From contig JASSKH010000007.1 in the NCBI GenBank assembly GCA_031763025.1, forward strand, positions 11,700,454 through 11,764,453: DNA of 64,000 bases, written 5' to 3'. Below the pieces are notes generated by a model that was not told the origin of the DNA, did not search any database, and saw only the letters and a program-made list of their open reading frames with translations. This document shows, piece by piece, positions 40,392-51,500 of the stretch. Numbering within the stretch: the stretch's first letter is position 1; each line of letters opens with the position of its first letter. The translations under genes were made by a program, and so were the position numbers. The DNA comes from Macrocystis pyrifera. Its lineage: Eukaryota; Sar; Phaeophyceae; Laminariales; Laminariaceae.

Positions 40392-41262
40392 TGAGGGCCC
40401 ATCTTATCGAGGACTTTTGGTTTTTCCAATTTGATTTGATTTTTTTTTTCTAATTTAATTTGCATCTGATTGGCCGAAGAGTGAATCACCAAGCAGCCAT
40501 TCTCAAGGCAAATTAAAAAAAAAACAATTTGAGTGAGAAGTCTTTTGGGACTTTTTTCGTGTGATTTTTCTAATTTCTATTTGGAAGTTGGGAATTGATC
40601 AGCCTCGATGTAGCATATTCATGGTGGGTCAACACCCCCGGTGGAGTCTGGGGTGATTCTTGGCCGCTTCGGTGACCACGATCGAGGCGATAAAACGCGA
40701 ACCTCAACGACAGGCGACCGGAGCAACAGCCGCGCCCACGGCCACAGACCATAGCACATCGTACCTCGGCGGTGGTGCCTCAAAAGAGATCATGGCGGCC
40801 GCAAACCCAACTTTTCGGCCTGCTCGATCGGCCAACCATCACGGAAACCGAGCAAACGAGCAAAAAAAACAGAGGATACGCTCGAGACCTCTATAGCTGC
40901 ATCACCGCTGTTGTTCCGCACGTGGCGCTTGAGAGCTCCCTCCGCCCACCCAAGACACCCTGAGAGTGATAGCTTCCCATCCAGTGCCACCAAAAAGAAA
41001 AAGAAGCTGGCGGTAGCGCGCACGCCACAACGCAAATCTTCGCTCTCGTCTACGCTCGTCGCTGTTTGTCGGCTGGGCGTTGTGTGACGCGGTCCGTTAT
41101 TTCAGGTTGTTCCGAATTCCTTTTCGTTTGACAATGAGTACGCCGTTTCCCGGTAAGATACAAACACGTTTTTTTTTTCGGGATCAAATTAAAATTCATT
41201 GAAATTGAAAAATTATTGCAAAATAACAAAATTTAGCGTTCCCCGTTAAGATGGGCTCTAAG
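40392..41262. mobile_element. TIR-bounded element, about 870 bp
   Basis: AGGGCCCATCTTATCG at the left and CGTTAAGATGGGCTCT at the right form 16-bp imperfect inverted repeats. The inside has AATTTGATTTGATT-type A/T-rich subterminal sequence on both sides. Frames of ordinary composition exist inside (plus 40660-40896, minus 40790-41035) but no transposase motif was recognised. Confidence 0.45.
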
Positions 41263-41969
41263 ATAACACGACCCACCGCCTTTTTCTTCCCGTTTCCGTG
41301 CATTTTCCGCGAAACGAAAAAGAAGAGAAAAAAAAAGTTAAAAGCACCCCTTAGCATCTAAATACCCCGATATGTTTTGCCACCTTTCGCGTGCTTACGA
41401 TAGCACGAATCGCGTGCATGATAGATATACGATACTACTGTATCCTTAACTGCGCTGCAAGAAGTAGCTTCATAGTTTGTGCTTCCATGCTCCATGCCTT
41501 GATGAAGAAAAATGATACATCCCACCCTCTCCCCGCGCAGACAAATGCGTGCCTTTGTAACGATAAATTCAACTTCGAGGAAGCTGCTTGTGACATATCC
41601 CTTTTGATTGCGCCGCAGGCACATTTTGTTTGCGGTTACGTCACGAAACGCCTCCTTTTTCTTCAAAATACTCAGCTAATCATGGTTAAGTTCAACATTC
41701 AACTAATCATGGTTGCCTGGTAGTTAATATATACCTGGTAATCCACAATCAACAATATATATATATCACATAACAGCAGTGCTTGAAATGAATCACCCGA
41801 AATCATCGAAATCGACACGTGATCATGAGTTGATTTTCATCCCCGAGTACACACCTAGTAGCCTGTAGCCTGTACGTGGCCAGTAGCCAGAATCCACACA
41901 CCTGGGCTGTTCAACTTGTGTACGTATTTGAAGGACTTGTGTTCGGTAAGGTACATCCCGAGGCGTACC

Positions 41970-42310
41970 AGCGGTAGTATACCTCCGGTATACCGGTACC
42001 GAGAATATCGGTACGTTCGGTATGATGTTCGTACCCGTACCGAGGACTTCGGTACCTTCGGTACGATGTCCGTACCGGTACCGAGGTTTTCGGTACATTC
42101 GGTACGATGTCCATACCGGTACCGGTGGTACCGGTACGATAATCCGTACCGGTACCGAGAAGTTCGGTACGTTCGGTACGATGTCCATACCGGTACCGAG
42201 GACTTCGGTACGTTCGGTACGATGTCCATACCGGTACCGAGAAGTTCGGTACATTCGGTACGATGTTCATATCGGTACCGATCGTATACCGGTACCGAGC
42301 ATACCGGTAC
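41970..42310 (+). repeat. 41-bp tandem array, hAT left side
   Basis: About eight degenerate 41-bp units, each carrying GGTACCGAG, TTCGGTACGTTCGGTACG and ATGTCCATACC. Unit starts at 42192 and 42233 show the period. Nested palindromes (GGTACC, CGGTACCG) allow hairpins. The unit is not a multiple of 3, so long Tyr/Arg/Gly/Thr frames seen in it are artefacts. Confidence 0.9.
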
Positions 42311-42686
42311 CGGGCTGATCGGGAAGGTAGGCAAGAACCACTTCCCCACCCTGGCCCCTGTCGCCCAGCAGGTGTTCGGGAACCAGGCCTCTGCTGTGCA
42401 AATCGAGCGCGATTTCAGTGGTTGCGGTAACCTCCTGACCGCGAATCGGAGCCGCATGGACACGTACTGGGTGGAGATAGTGATGTTCCTCAAAGCAAAC
42501 TTCGATAGCATCCCCGCGTACGGTGCCATTCCCATGATCGCTCCGAAGAATATCCGCTCGTGTCTTCCCGGGCGTTTTTCGGGGGAAGACAAGGACTTGT
42601 TGGAGGCTGAAAGCACCTTCGACCTCCTCAACGACACGGAGGCGCCGACAGCCGATGGCATGTCCGCTGGCATGGAGGAGGAATAG
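42310..42686 (+). pseudogene. hAT transposase C-terminal dimerisation domain (hATC) remnant
   Basis: The open frame reads out of the 41-bp array into a conserved hATC block: FPTLAPVAQQVFGNQASA, then QIERDFSGCGNLLTANRSRM and VEIVMFLKANFDSIP, ending in an acidic tail and TAG. This is the region of hAT transposases (hobo, Ac, Tam3) that mediates multimerisation; the S/A-x-x-ERDFS and LTANR motifs are diagnostic. The N-terminal BED finger and the catalytic DDE core are not present next to it, so the element cannot encode a full transposase. Confidence 0.8.
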
Positions 42687-43164
42687 GATTCTTAGGCGGA
42701 ATGATCTGGGCATTTTCCTGGTTACTAGTCACGTGGGTGCACAAGTTCCAAGTGGTCCGTTCGGTACTTGCACCTGTACTTCAGTTGGACTCAGGAGTAG
42801 TTTTAAGTTTTAGGATTTGTTGGCCGTTCCTGTTTTGATTTTGCAACAGGACAATTCGTAGCTCGGAATTGAAATTCAAAAATTCGTATCTTGAATTTTC
42901 GAACACAACCTTGGAAATTGAAATCGGTTGTCGTTTTTGTTTGAATTTGAATTTTGCTGGTCTCTCCTGTGTTCGACTTTCAATGGGGAGAGTCTCGGAT
43001 TTACTCTATAATATTGTTATTAATATTAATATTTTTTTTTTGTTTGGTTTCATTCAATGGTTTCATTGTTGCACGCACACATACAAACAATTTTGTTTTT
43101 CCACGTGCATTTTGAAATTGACATTTTGGACGGGCAATATGAGAGACGCTCCGCACACACACCG

Positions 43165-43470
43165 CCGGTATCACCGGTACCGGTACCGGTACCGGTATGG
43201 GCTTCCGTACCATACCGAGAAGCTCGGTACGTTCGGTACGGTGTCTATACCGGTACCGAGAAGTTCGGTACGTTCGGTACGAAATTCGTACCGGTACCGG
43301 TGGTGCCGGTACGATAATCCGTACCGGTACCGAGAATTTCGGTACGTTCGGTACGATGTCCGTACCGGTACCGAGAAGTTCGGTACCTTCGGTACGATGT
43401 CCATACCGGTACCGAGAAGTTCGGTACGTTCGGTACGATGTCCGTACCGGTACCGAGCATACCCGTACCT
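43165..43470 (+). repeat. 41-bp tandem array, hAT right side
   Basis: Same unit and same orientation as the array at 41970-42310, about 1.2 kb away on the other side of the hATC remnant. Its outer edge is 3-17 bp from the terminal inverted repeat. Confidence 0.9.
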
Positions 43471-43806
43471 TCCCGAACACAACCTTGGTCATTTTCGGTC
43501 TGCCTCTCGTGTCTCATCCGTGTGCGATCAACGTACTTGTGTGACTTGGACCTTCATGCTGTCATATACCACTACGTTCCCAAATATAAGTACATGTTTC
43601 ATTCAATATTACTGTACAAAAGATATTTATATTTCATGAACAGAGTGGCACACATGATACATATTAGTAGTGTAATAATGGAGCTGTGGCAGATGCACTG
43701 GTACCGGCATACACTCAGGTAGGAGCAGGCAACTGCGGCAGTTGCGACGGTTAAGCAGCGGAAGAGAACAACATCAGCGAGCCTTCCGTTACCACACACG
43801 TTTGTT

Positions 43807-44111
43807 ATTGGGATACAAGTAGTATAACGACAGCCGTCGACGTAAAGTCAACGTGAAGCTTTTTCGGCGTTTCCGTGGATGAGAAGCAGTGCAACGTACG
43901 ACTGGTAGGACTGATAGTATACAAGAGCCTTCCCTCACCGGTAGCTGGTAGCAGAGACATAAGCGGAAGACCCTTTTTTCCCCAACTGTCCATATATAAC
44001 TCGACGTTCCTCGCCTTGCTCGGCTGCCCCGACTCGGGAGTGGCCTTGGCCGTGCTCACGCCGTGTCCCGGCGGGACTGGTGTAGTCGCAATTTGTTCGA
44101 GAATGTCCTGG
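43807..44111 (-). CDS. Hypothetical ORF or exon, unrecognised
   Basis: An open frame of about 100 codons follows a plausible acceptor (CCCAG at 44112-44116) and ends in TAA. The peptide is of ordinary composition (starts DILEQIATTPVPPGHG, includes VELYMDSWGKKGLPLMSLL), unlike the low-complexity frames around it. It lies between a hAT-like element and the carrier gene. It could be a terminal exon of a gene not otherwise seen, part of a transposon, or chance. No function is claimed. Confidence 0.2.
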
Positions 44112-45206
44112 GTATGATGTATGATACGCGTATGTGCCTCCTATTAGTAGATGAGCTATCAATAGCCGCCGGACAAGTCAAGTACTCGCGGGCGAGTAAC
44201 ACCGACCAGCCAACACGGAGACACAGATAGCTCTGTAACTCCTCAAGCCGGAGGTAGCCGCAAGTGTGCTGTTTATCGTACGTACTCGTAGCTGCAAAAG
44301 TGTTTCAGGCGAGAGGGTTAGGGTTAGGTAGGTAAATGGCAAGCTCATTGTTCAAAATATTGCTGTATCTGGTGTGCAGTACGTAGATACAACACGGCAC
44401 ACCACGCACGAACAAGACTGGGAATCCTCTCGGCTGCGACGCGACGGAGCTGTGTGACGCTCCTGCACCCTGCACACGCCCACCTGTAGTAGCACCTGCC
44501 TGGTGTGTACCATCGTACACGTTTGCGTGCGCTTGTGGGTATCGTCTCTTGTCTCGCGCCGACTCTGCGGTGCCCTGGTGCCGGCTCGATGCTTCCGTCT
44601 GCGCTCGAATAGGGGTCTGCCCTCGTGACAGACCGGGTGCGCCTCATACGCAGCTCATATGCAGAGAAGGCGTACACGCGTACACAGCAATAGTGTATTC
44701 TACAGCGGAACACCGCCCGCTGCTCTATTGTTGGCAGTGGTGCGGTGCGGTATGACGCGGTGCGGTTTTGTAATATACGGTGGGGTACAGTAAGCACAGT
44801 ACCAGCATGATGCAGGACGGGACGGTACGATACGGTGCAATGAATGCAGCACGCTGCGGTATGATGCGGTACGGTTTGGTGCAGTCGGTACGGTATTCTG
44901 ACGGGAGAGGTATGATGCGGTGCGGAACGGTATGGTACAGTACACGATGGTATGGTACGGTATACGGTATACGGTACGGTATGGTACGACGATACAATAT
45001 GATACGGTACGGTAAGGCTGGCGTGATTCCTCTCCTGGATCAGATCAAGAAGCGGTAAGATAGCTGGAGCGTCATATAGTATATGTTCCTCATTCTCAAC
45101 TGAAAATAGGGAATTGTAATTGTGTGCACACAGCACAAATGCAACACACCGCTGCCTGGGGTGCGACGTCCCTCATAACTTCCAGCCGACCCCCCCCCCC
45201 CCCCCC

Positions 45207-45357
45207 CCCAACACCTCACGGCGCTTCGCGCTTGGTGCAAGCAATGTCTGCCTGGTCGGTGAAAACCCGACGCGCTCCGTCCCGGCATTGTAGGGATGCG
45301 AGGGTCTATGGTCATACGACTACGGCCATGCATGATAATAATGAGTACAATGAGTAC

Positions 45358-45389
<32 letters not shown>
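45207..45389 (+). repeat. Poly(C)-ended module, short copy with C runs on both sides
   Basis: Bounded by C runs at about 45190-45208 and 45359-45389, with AACACCTCACGGCGCTTCGC, CTGCCTGGTCGGTGAAAACC and TCATACGACTACGGCCATGC between. It lies 48 bp before carrier exon 45437. Confidence 0.8.
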
Positions 45390-45390
<1 letters not shown>

Positions 45391-45436
45391 CGCGCTCGAT
45401 TGCTTTTGGTTTTGCTGCTGATTGGACGATGGGCAG

Positions 45437-46430
45437 GCACCGTGGGAGGGCTGGGCGAGTGCTTAGCCTCCTACCCGCTAGACACGGTGAAAACCAGGAT
45501 GCAGACCCAGCCGGGGTCTGCGGGGGTGATGGACTTCTTCTCGGTTGCGATTCGAGAAGACGGGCCACTTGCGCTGTACAGGTTCGTAGAATGGTTGGTC
45601 GGCTGGCTGGCTGGCTGGTTGGTTGGTTGGTTGGTTGGTTGATTGTTCGGTTGGTTAGTTGATTGTTCCGTTGGTTGGTTTTCTGGTTGATTTGTTGATC
45701 GGTTGGTGACTTGGTTGGTCGGTTCGTTTGCCCCCGGCTTGTTGCTTTGGTGTTGTTTGGTGTTGTCGGTGTTAGCATTGTTGTTTTTGTTGTTGCTCTC
45801 CGTCTCGCTGGATGTTGCGCCTGCTGCTGCTGCTGCTGCTCCCCTCGCGAGGCTTGACAGTCGCAGCATCATAGTCGAATGTGACACTTACTTTACCATT
45901 GCAGATCATGACGACAGCCTCACTCTGGTGCACGGGCCGTCATCCCCACACCCCGAAGCGATAACCCACGAAGCTTCCCCTCCCCTCCCCCCCCCCCCCC
46001 CCCCTCCGCCCCCCCATCCCTCCCTCCCTCCCTCCCCCCCCCCCCCTCTCCCCCCCCCCCCCCCCCTCCTCGCATATCGGCGTTTTTCTTCTGACGCCCA
46101 CGGTGGTGATAATGACGATGCTGTTTTCAGGGGTATGTCGTCCCGGCTAGTGGCTAGCATGATTGCTGCTTCGGTAATGTTCGGCGCCAATGGGACTCTG
46201 AAGGAGCTGTTCCAAGCGGATTCACGACAGGTGGGGGTGGGGGTGGGTGGGTGGGTGGGTAGGTGGGTGGATGGGTGGATGGGTGCGTGTAGGGGAGTGG
46301 GGGAGTGGGTGAGTGGGTGAGTGGGTAGGGGGTGGTTTGGGATGGTGTGGGTGGATGAGGGTGTGGAGTGGGGTAGGGTAGCAGCACCAGCAGTAGCCGA
46401 AGCAATAGCAGCAGCAGGAGCAGCAGCAGC

Positions 46431-46462
<32 letters not shown>

Positions 46463-46521
46463 CAAACCGCTGCAAGAGTAGCAGTAGCGGCGGTATCAAC
46501 AGCAGCAGCAGCAGCAGCAGG

Positions 46522-46580
<59 letters not shown>

Positions 46581-46668
46581 GTATACACTCCCTTGACCAG
46601 CACGAGTGAACACTCCCTTGACCGGCACGAACGAATGCCGAACGTTGAGTCGCCTGCACGTCTGAGTC

Positions 46669-46726
<58 letters not shown>

Positions 46727-48542
46727 CCATTTCCCCCCTCTGCTGTCGCCACCACCGCCGCCACCGCCGTCGCCGCTGGACACTGTTTTGGTACGATGCC
46801 ACCCCCCACCCTGTGTTTGTTTCCCCGCAAAGCGCAGCCCTTGAGCGGACGGTTTATTGCTGCGGCTGCCGGGACCGGTGTGCTGGAGGCGATAGCGTAC
46901 TGCCCCCTAGAGCTCGTCAAGACTCGAATGCAGGTATAGTATGTATGTTGAACACTATTGTGGATCGATCGAAAGAACCAAAGAAAAGAACGAACAAACG
47001 CACGCACGAAATAACGAAAGGAAGAGGAAGGAAGGAAGGGAGGGAGGGAGGGAGGGAGGGAGGGAGGGAGGGAGGGAGGGGATTTGGGTGGTGCCGGAAA
47101 AAGTGGAGCCGTTGGGCTTGTTTTTTTGCTGTTTGTTTTTGTTTTCTCTCTCCCTCCCTCCCTCCCTCTTATTCGTATACCTGGTTTACGCAGTTAAATT
47201 GTTGTATTGTGTTTGCTATTAATAGGTATACACCGCAATAGCATGTTGTTTCATTTATTGTCAGTTTGTTGTACCTGTACTCGACGACTGCTGCGATACG
47301 AGAGGCAAGACGATTTCGTTTTTTTTTTTTTTCCCAGAAACATGCCTTAACTATCACGGGGGACCATATTAAATAGGACCAAATATTGTTAGTAGAAAAG
47401 GTAAATATATATAGGGGGTTAATGTATACCATAGGTCCTATTAACTGTGGACCCCCGTAATAGGGCACTGACAGCGCGCGGACGAACCAACCAACGAGGC
47501 ATGCCTTGTCGCTGCAATACCATTGTTTTTCCTTAAAAAAAAAATTATCCTCCGGCGGATTGGTAAAAAACAAAGCTTAAGCTCACCACACTTCCACGTT
47601 CAAATTTCGTGTCGTGTGTCAACTTAACCCATAAATAGCTCCCGTTGCAACATCAGAGCAGGCTGCTGTTACCACTGGCGCTTGGGCACGTTGACCCGAC
47701 CTGACCTCACCCCCGAGAGGGGCAGGTACGGTGGAGACAGCCACCCGAGAGAGAGTAATCTCCTCCGGGTGAGTGCGGGACTCGCGCGAGCTCACCCACT
47801 AGAAAAAACGTACCAGGTGTAGGCTATGAGGCCTTCCCGCCGGACTTGTTCCAGCTACGGTCCACCTTTACCGTTGGTCGGGGCATTGGTCCCATTTTTT
47901 TTTGTGATACGTACCTACAGCAGACCATTATATTTTCCGTCAGTTTTGCGCTTTCAGGTTTTCTTGGGGATAGTGTTTTCGGTGAATAACTACGTATTAG
48001 TGTAGGGCCTCGGAACACGCTATTAGGTGCACGCCTCTCCCTCTACCGTACCGTGCCTCACTTTTTTTGCTTTGTACGTATGGTTTCGTTTTTTTTTAAA
48101 AAAAATATTATGTTGTAGTGTTCGGAAAATGGCGCGTGGGGGGATATTTATGTATTAAAAATATTATATATATATATATATGCAGAGGCGTCCCCGGTGG
48201 CTTGGTAGGTGGTCCGCGTGCCTATCAAGATCAATTCTCGTGGGTTCGAGTCTCACCGAGTGCGTGCTCGTAGAGACTTTTTCGTGGCTTAAAAAATTGA
48301 TTTGCGGAAAGCGCGAGAGCGTGAGTTAGCTACATTCGATGAAAATCGATGTGCAGTGGGAATGCTGGACAGACAAAAAAGATGAAGGCACGTGTCTACC
48401 GGGGGGGGGGAGAAGGGACGGACGACACCTGTGACCACGGCTTGTCCTGAAGATCGTTGAGGATAAAACTTCCTACGAGTTAGACCTATGCCAATGGAAA
48501 CGCGAAGTCCGAAACTTTTTTTTTCTTTTTTTTTTTTTTTTT

Positions 48543-48574
<32 letters not shown>

Positions 48575-51500
48575 TTGTTTTTTTTTTTTTTTTTTTGAAA
48601 AATATTGCTTTAAAAAAACAGCCGAAAATATCAAGGGTGTGTTCGGTACGGTACGGGTACGCTCGGTACCGGTATGGACATGGTACCGAACGTACCGAAA
48701 TTCTCGGTAAGGGTATGGACATGGTACCGAACGTACCGAAATTCTCGGTACCGGTATGGGCATCGTACCGAACATACCGAGCTTCTCGGTATCGGTACGG
48801 TGTATCATACCGATACCGCCGGTAAGGGTACGGACATCGTGCCGAACGTACCGAAGTTTTCGGTAGGGTATAGAACTCCAGACCGAACGTACCGAAATTC
48901 TCGGTACGATTTAGAACTCCATACCGAACGTACCGAAATTCTCGGTACGGTATAGACCTCCATACCGGTACCGTACCGCAGATACCAGCGGTATTTGTCA
49001 AACCGAGCGTCGCTCCACAGCAGTACCATGGTATTGCCCATCAAGAATGTGTGTGTCTGCGACAGTTTTTTTTTTTTTTTTTGTTTTGTCATCACATTCA
49101 TTTCCAGAGTTCGATGGGCGCCTTGCCACACCGGGTATTATTTGTCTTGCCTGAACGTCCACGACCTCTGCCTCGACAACGTCTGCCTCGGGAGGAGCTG
49201 GCGCCGGCGCTGGCGATGATGAGCTTTGGTCGCCAGCGGCGGGGTCATCATTGTCGTTGTTGCTGGGGGGGGGGGTGTTGTGGTGCTCATGAGGGCCGCT
49301 GTACCGATGAGGCAGGGTACGCTGCTGTGCTGCTGTGCTGCTGCGTGCTATGTGTGTGGCGGTACTGTACCGGCACCGGGTTGTCCCGAGCCTAACTTCC
49401 CGATTAGCCCGGGATCGGTACTCTCGGTAGGGTATAAGCTCGGTATCGGTACGTTGTGTCATACCGATACCGCCGGTACGATATGGACATGGTACCGAAC
49501 GTACCGAGGTTCTCGGTAAGGGTATGGACATGGTACCGAACGTACCGAAATTCTCGGTACCGGTATGGGCATCGTACCGAACATACCGAGCTTCTCGGTA
49601 TCGGTACGGTGTATCATACCGATACCGCCGGTAAGGGTACGGACATCGTGCCGAACGTACCGAAATGTTCGGTAGGGTATAGAACTCCAGACCGAACGTA
49701 CCGAAATTGTCGGTACGGTATAGAACTCCAGACCGAACGTACCGAATCCTCTCGGTACAGGTATACCGGCGGTATTTTACCGCCGGTAGGCCTCGGTAGT
49801 ACCGTACCGAACACACCCTTGGAAAATATCCTCGTACCGCCGCTGTGGGAAAAAAGGAAAAAAATGTTTGATTTTTTTTTTTTTTTTTCCAACGGCTGCA
49901 GGCGGCGCAATTTGTTTTCTCTCGTTGCAAATTGTCAACACGCTGATAAAAATGAGCTCGTGCGACGATAGATGCTCGATCTCGATATAGACTCAGCCCA
50001 AGGCCAATCCGCTTGGTGTCGGTCAAGGCCAACGAGTATAGATGACGGCATCGAAGATAGAAAGTGAATACATGCTCTAGGGGGAGAGAGATTGCCGGCG
50101 GCGTCCTGCGGTATCCCCCCAAACCTGAAAGAAAACCTGTTTTTTTTGCCATTCGAGACGGATCGAGAAATTTTGTCGTCTGTTTTGTACACGCCAGCGG
50201 CTAATTGTTTTTTTATCGTACGCCTGGCCAGCGCCCGCCGCACGTCACTGGCCATTGTGTGAACACGGTGACCCTAGGGTGGGTCGGAGCCCCTAACGAG
50301 CGCACTCCGTTCAGAATTCATGACGCAGTCGTTGGTTTTGTCGATCGATGTCTGTCGAGGACTCGGAATCTCGCCGCTTCGAACCAAAGATCGGCCTGAG
50401 TTTTTCTCAGGCCGATCTTGGCCCAACATCGGCCCCAGATTTGCCTTTTTCGGGGTTTTCCGCAAGTTGGGAACTTTCTTTTTTTCTGAACGTGCCCATA
50501 GGAAGCGTGTTCTAAATTTTTTTGGCGGGTATCTTTGGAATTCAAACTTTTTATTGATACTTCGCTTTCCCATTGGCATAGGTCTTAGGCTGGAAAGTAA
50601 AAGTGATGATTATAAAAAAAAAAAAAGAAAAAAGAAAAGAGAGAGCTTAAAGCTACTCATGGGGCGACTGGAGCTTCCAACACATGGATCTCCGGGTGCG
50701 CTCGCTCCCACTCCTCCCCTTTTTCTCCTCCTCCTTCTCCTCGTAACCCTGCCCCCAGTTACTGACCGGGTTTGCGCGGTGCCGCGCGTTTCTGCCTCGG
50801 GGGCGCGCGCCGCTGCCCGCGGGTAAAGCGCTCTTTCGCCGCCTCCTCAGATGTTTGCTTACGTTGTTTTTTATGTTTCTTAAGTTTTGATGTCTTGATG
50901 TTTAGATGTTTTAATGTTTGATGTTTTTGATGTTTTAATGTTTGATGTTTTGATCTTTCGATCTTTCGAAGTTTTGTGTTTTGAAGTTTTGAAGTTTTGA
51001 TGTTTTGATGTTCGCTGTTTGACGTTGTTGGTGTTGTTCTCACCGTAACATTTTTTAGAATTGCAGTCCCGGTTTGGCGGACAATACCACTCAAGTCCTG
51101 AGTGTTTTGTCCCCCAAACGGGACGGCGGCACCGAAAGAGCTGAACTCCGCACCAAAATTCCAGTCCGTAGTCACAGAATAGGCCCCTCCCGAAATATCT
51201 GGAGTGGAGTAATAACCCCAGGGAGAAAAAAAAATGTGCTCGTGTGGAAGAATACGTCAAGAATATAAAAATGTGCTGATGTGTCCATGTGTTCGTGCGT
51301 TCATGTGTTGGTTCCGTCCATCTTTTGGCGCAACCAACCAGAGCCGACCAGCTTAACGGGCCCGCTTTCTTGTTCTCCCCGCGCAGGTGCTGAGAGGGTC
51401 GACACCTCCCGGCGTTACGGTCTGGTCCACTGGGCTCCAAATATACCGACAGTTCGGACTGTTGAAGGTGCGTCCCGAGCGTAGCGGTACCGCTTCGAGA

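Larger units (their letters stand above)
41931..43487 (+). mobile_element. hAT-type DNA transposon remnant with 41-bp GGTAC arrays at both ends
   Basis: The right end CCGAACACAACCTTG (43473-43487) and the diverged left end near 41931-41946 (TTGTGTTCGG core) match the termini of the intact relative at 48632-49821. Just inside lie two arrays in the same orientation (41970-42310 and 43165-43470). Between them is a coding remnant for the transposase C-terminus (42310-42686) and an AT-rich stretch. A second end-like motif (CGAACACAACCTTG) occurs at 42900-42913, so internal rearrangement or nesting is likely. No matching 8-bp target duplication was found, in keeping with an old or rearranged copy. 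Confidence 0.65.
48632..49821 (-). mobile_element. hAT-type non-autonomous transposon, intact ends with perfect 8-bp target duplication
   Basis: Terminal inverted repeats are perfect over 18 bp (CAAGGGTGTGTTCGGTAC at 48632 and its complement ending at 49821). The flanking octamer GAAAATAT is repeated at 48624-48631 and 49822-49829, the 8-bp duplication expected for hAT. Two 41-bp arrays (48650-48990, 49375-49800) lie just inside the ends in one orientation, opposite to those of the 42-kb copy. The centre (about 49020-49370) carries a Pro/Ala/Ser/Asp-rich frame on the minus strand, possibly an N-terminal transposase fragment. Perfect ends suggest recent movement driven by an enzyme encoded elsewhere. 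Confidence 0.92.
48483..50584. mobile_element. PIF/Harbinger-like non-autonomous element inserted in a SINE
   Basis: Perfect 15-bp terminal inverted repeats (GACCTATGCCAATGG at 48483-48497; its complement at 50570-50584), extending imperfectly to about 26 bp, are flanked on both sides by TTA (48480-48482 and 50585-50587). The flanking SINE resumes exactly after the second TTA. A 3-bp TTA duplication is typical of PIF/Harbinger. Removing the hAT element inside leaves about 0.9 kb with no recognisable transposase. The left part contains a T-rich run (48507-48597). Confidence 0.85.
48184..50625 (+). mobile_element. tRNA-derived SINE, split by nested transposons
   Basis: SINE sequence covers 48184-48482 and resumes at 50588-50625 with GGCTGGAAAGTAAAAGTGATG and an A tail. 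The A box lies at about 48197-48211 and the B box at about 48243-48258. The two parts are separated by the Harbinger-like element. Same family as 12796-13130 and 59427-59727. Confidence 0.85.

Noticed and set aside
41916-43639. Long frames rich in Tyr, Arg, Gly, Thr and Val across the GGTAC arrays
   Set aside because: They follow the 41-bp repeat in all frames of both strands; only the hATC block (42310-42686) has non-repeat protein sequence.
48650-49800. CRISPR-like array
   Set aside because: Units are contiguous 41-mers without unique spacers, in a eukaryotic genome, and lie inside a hAT element.
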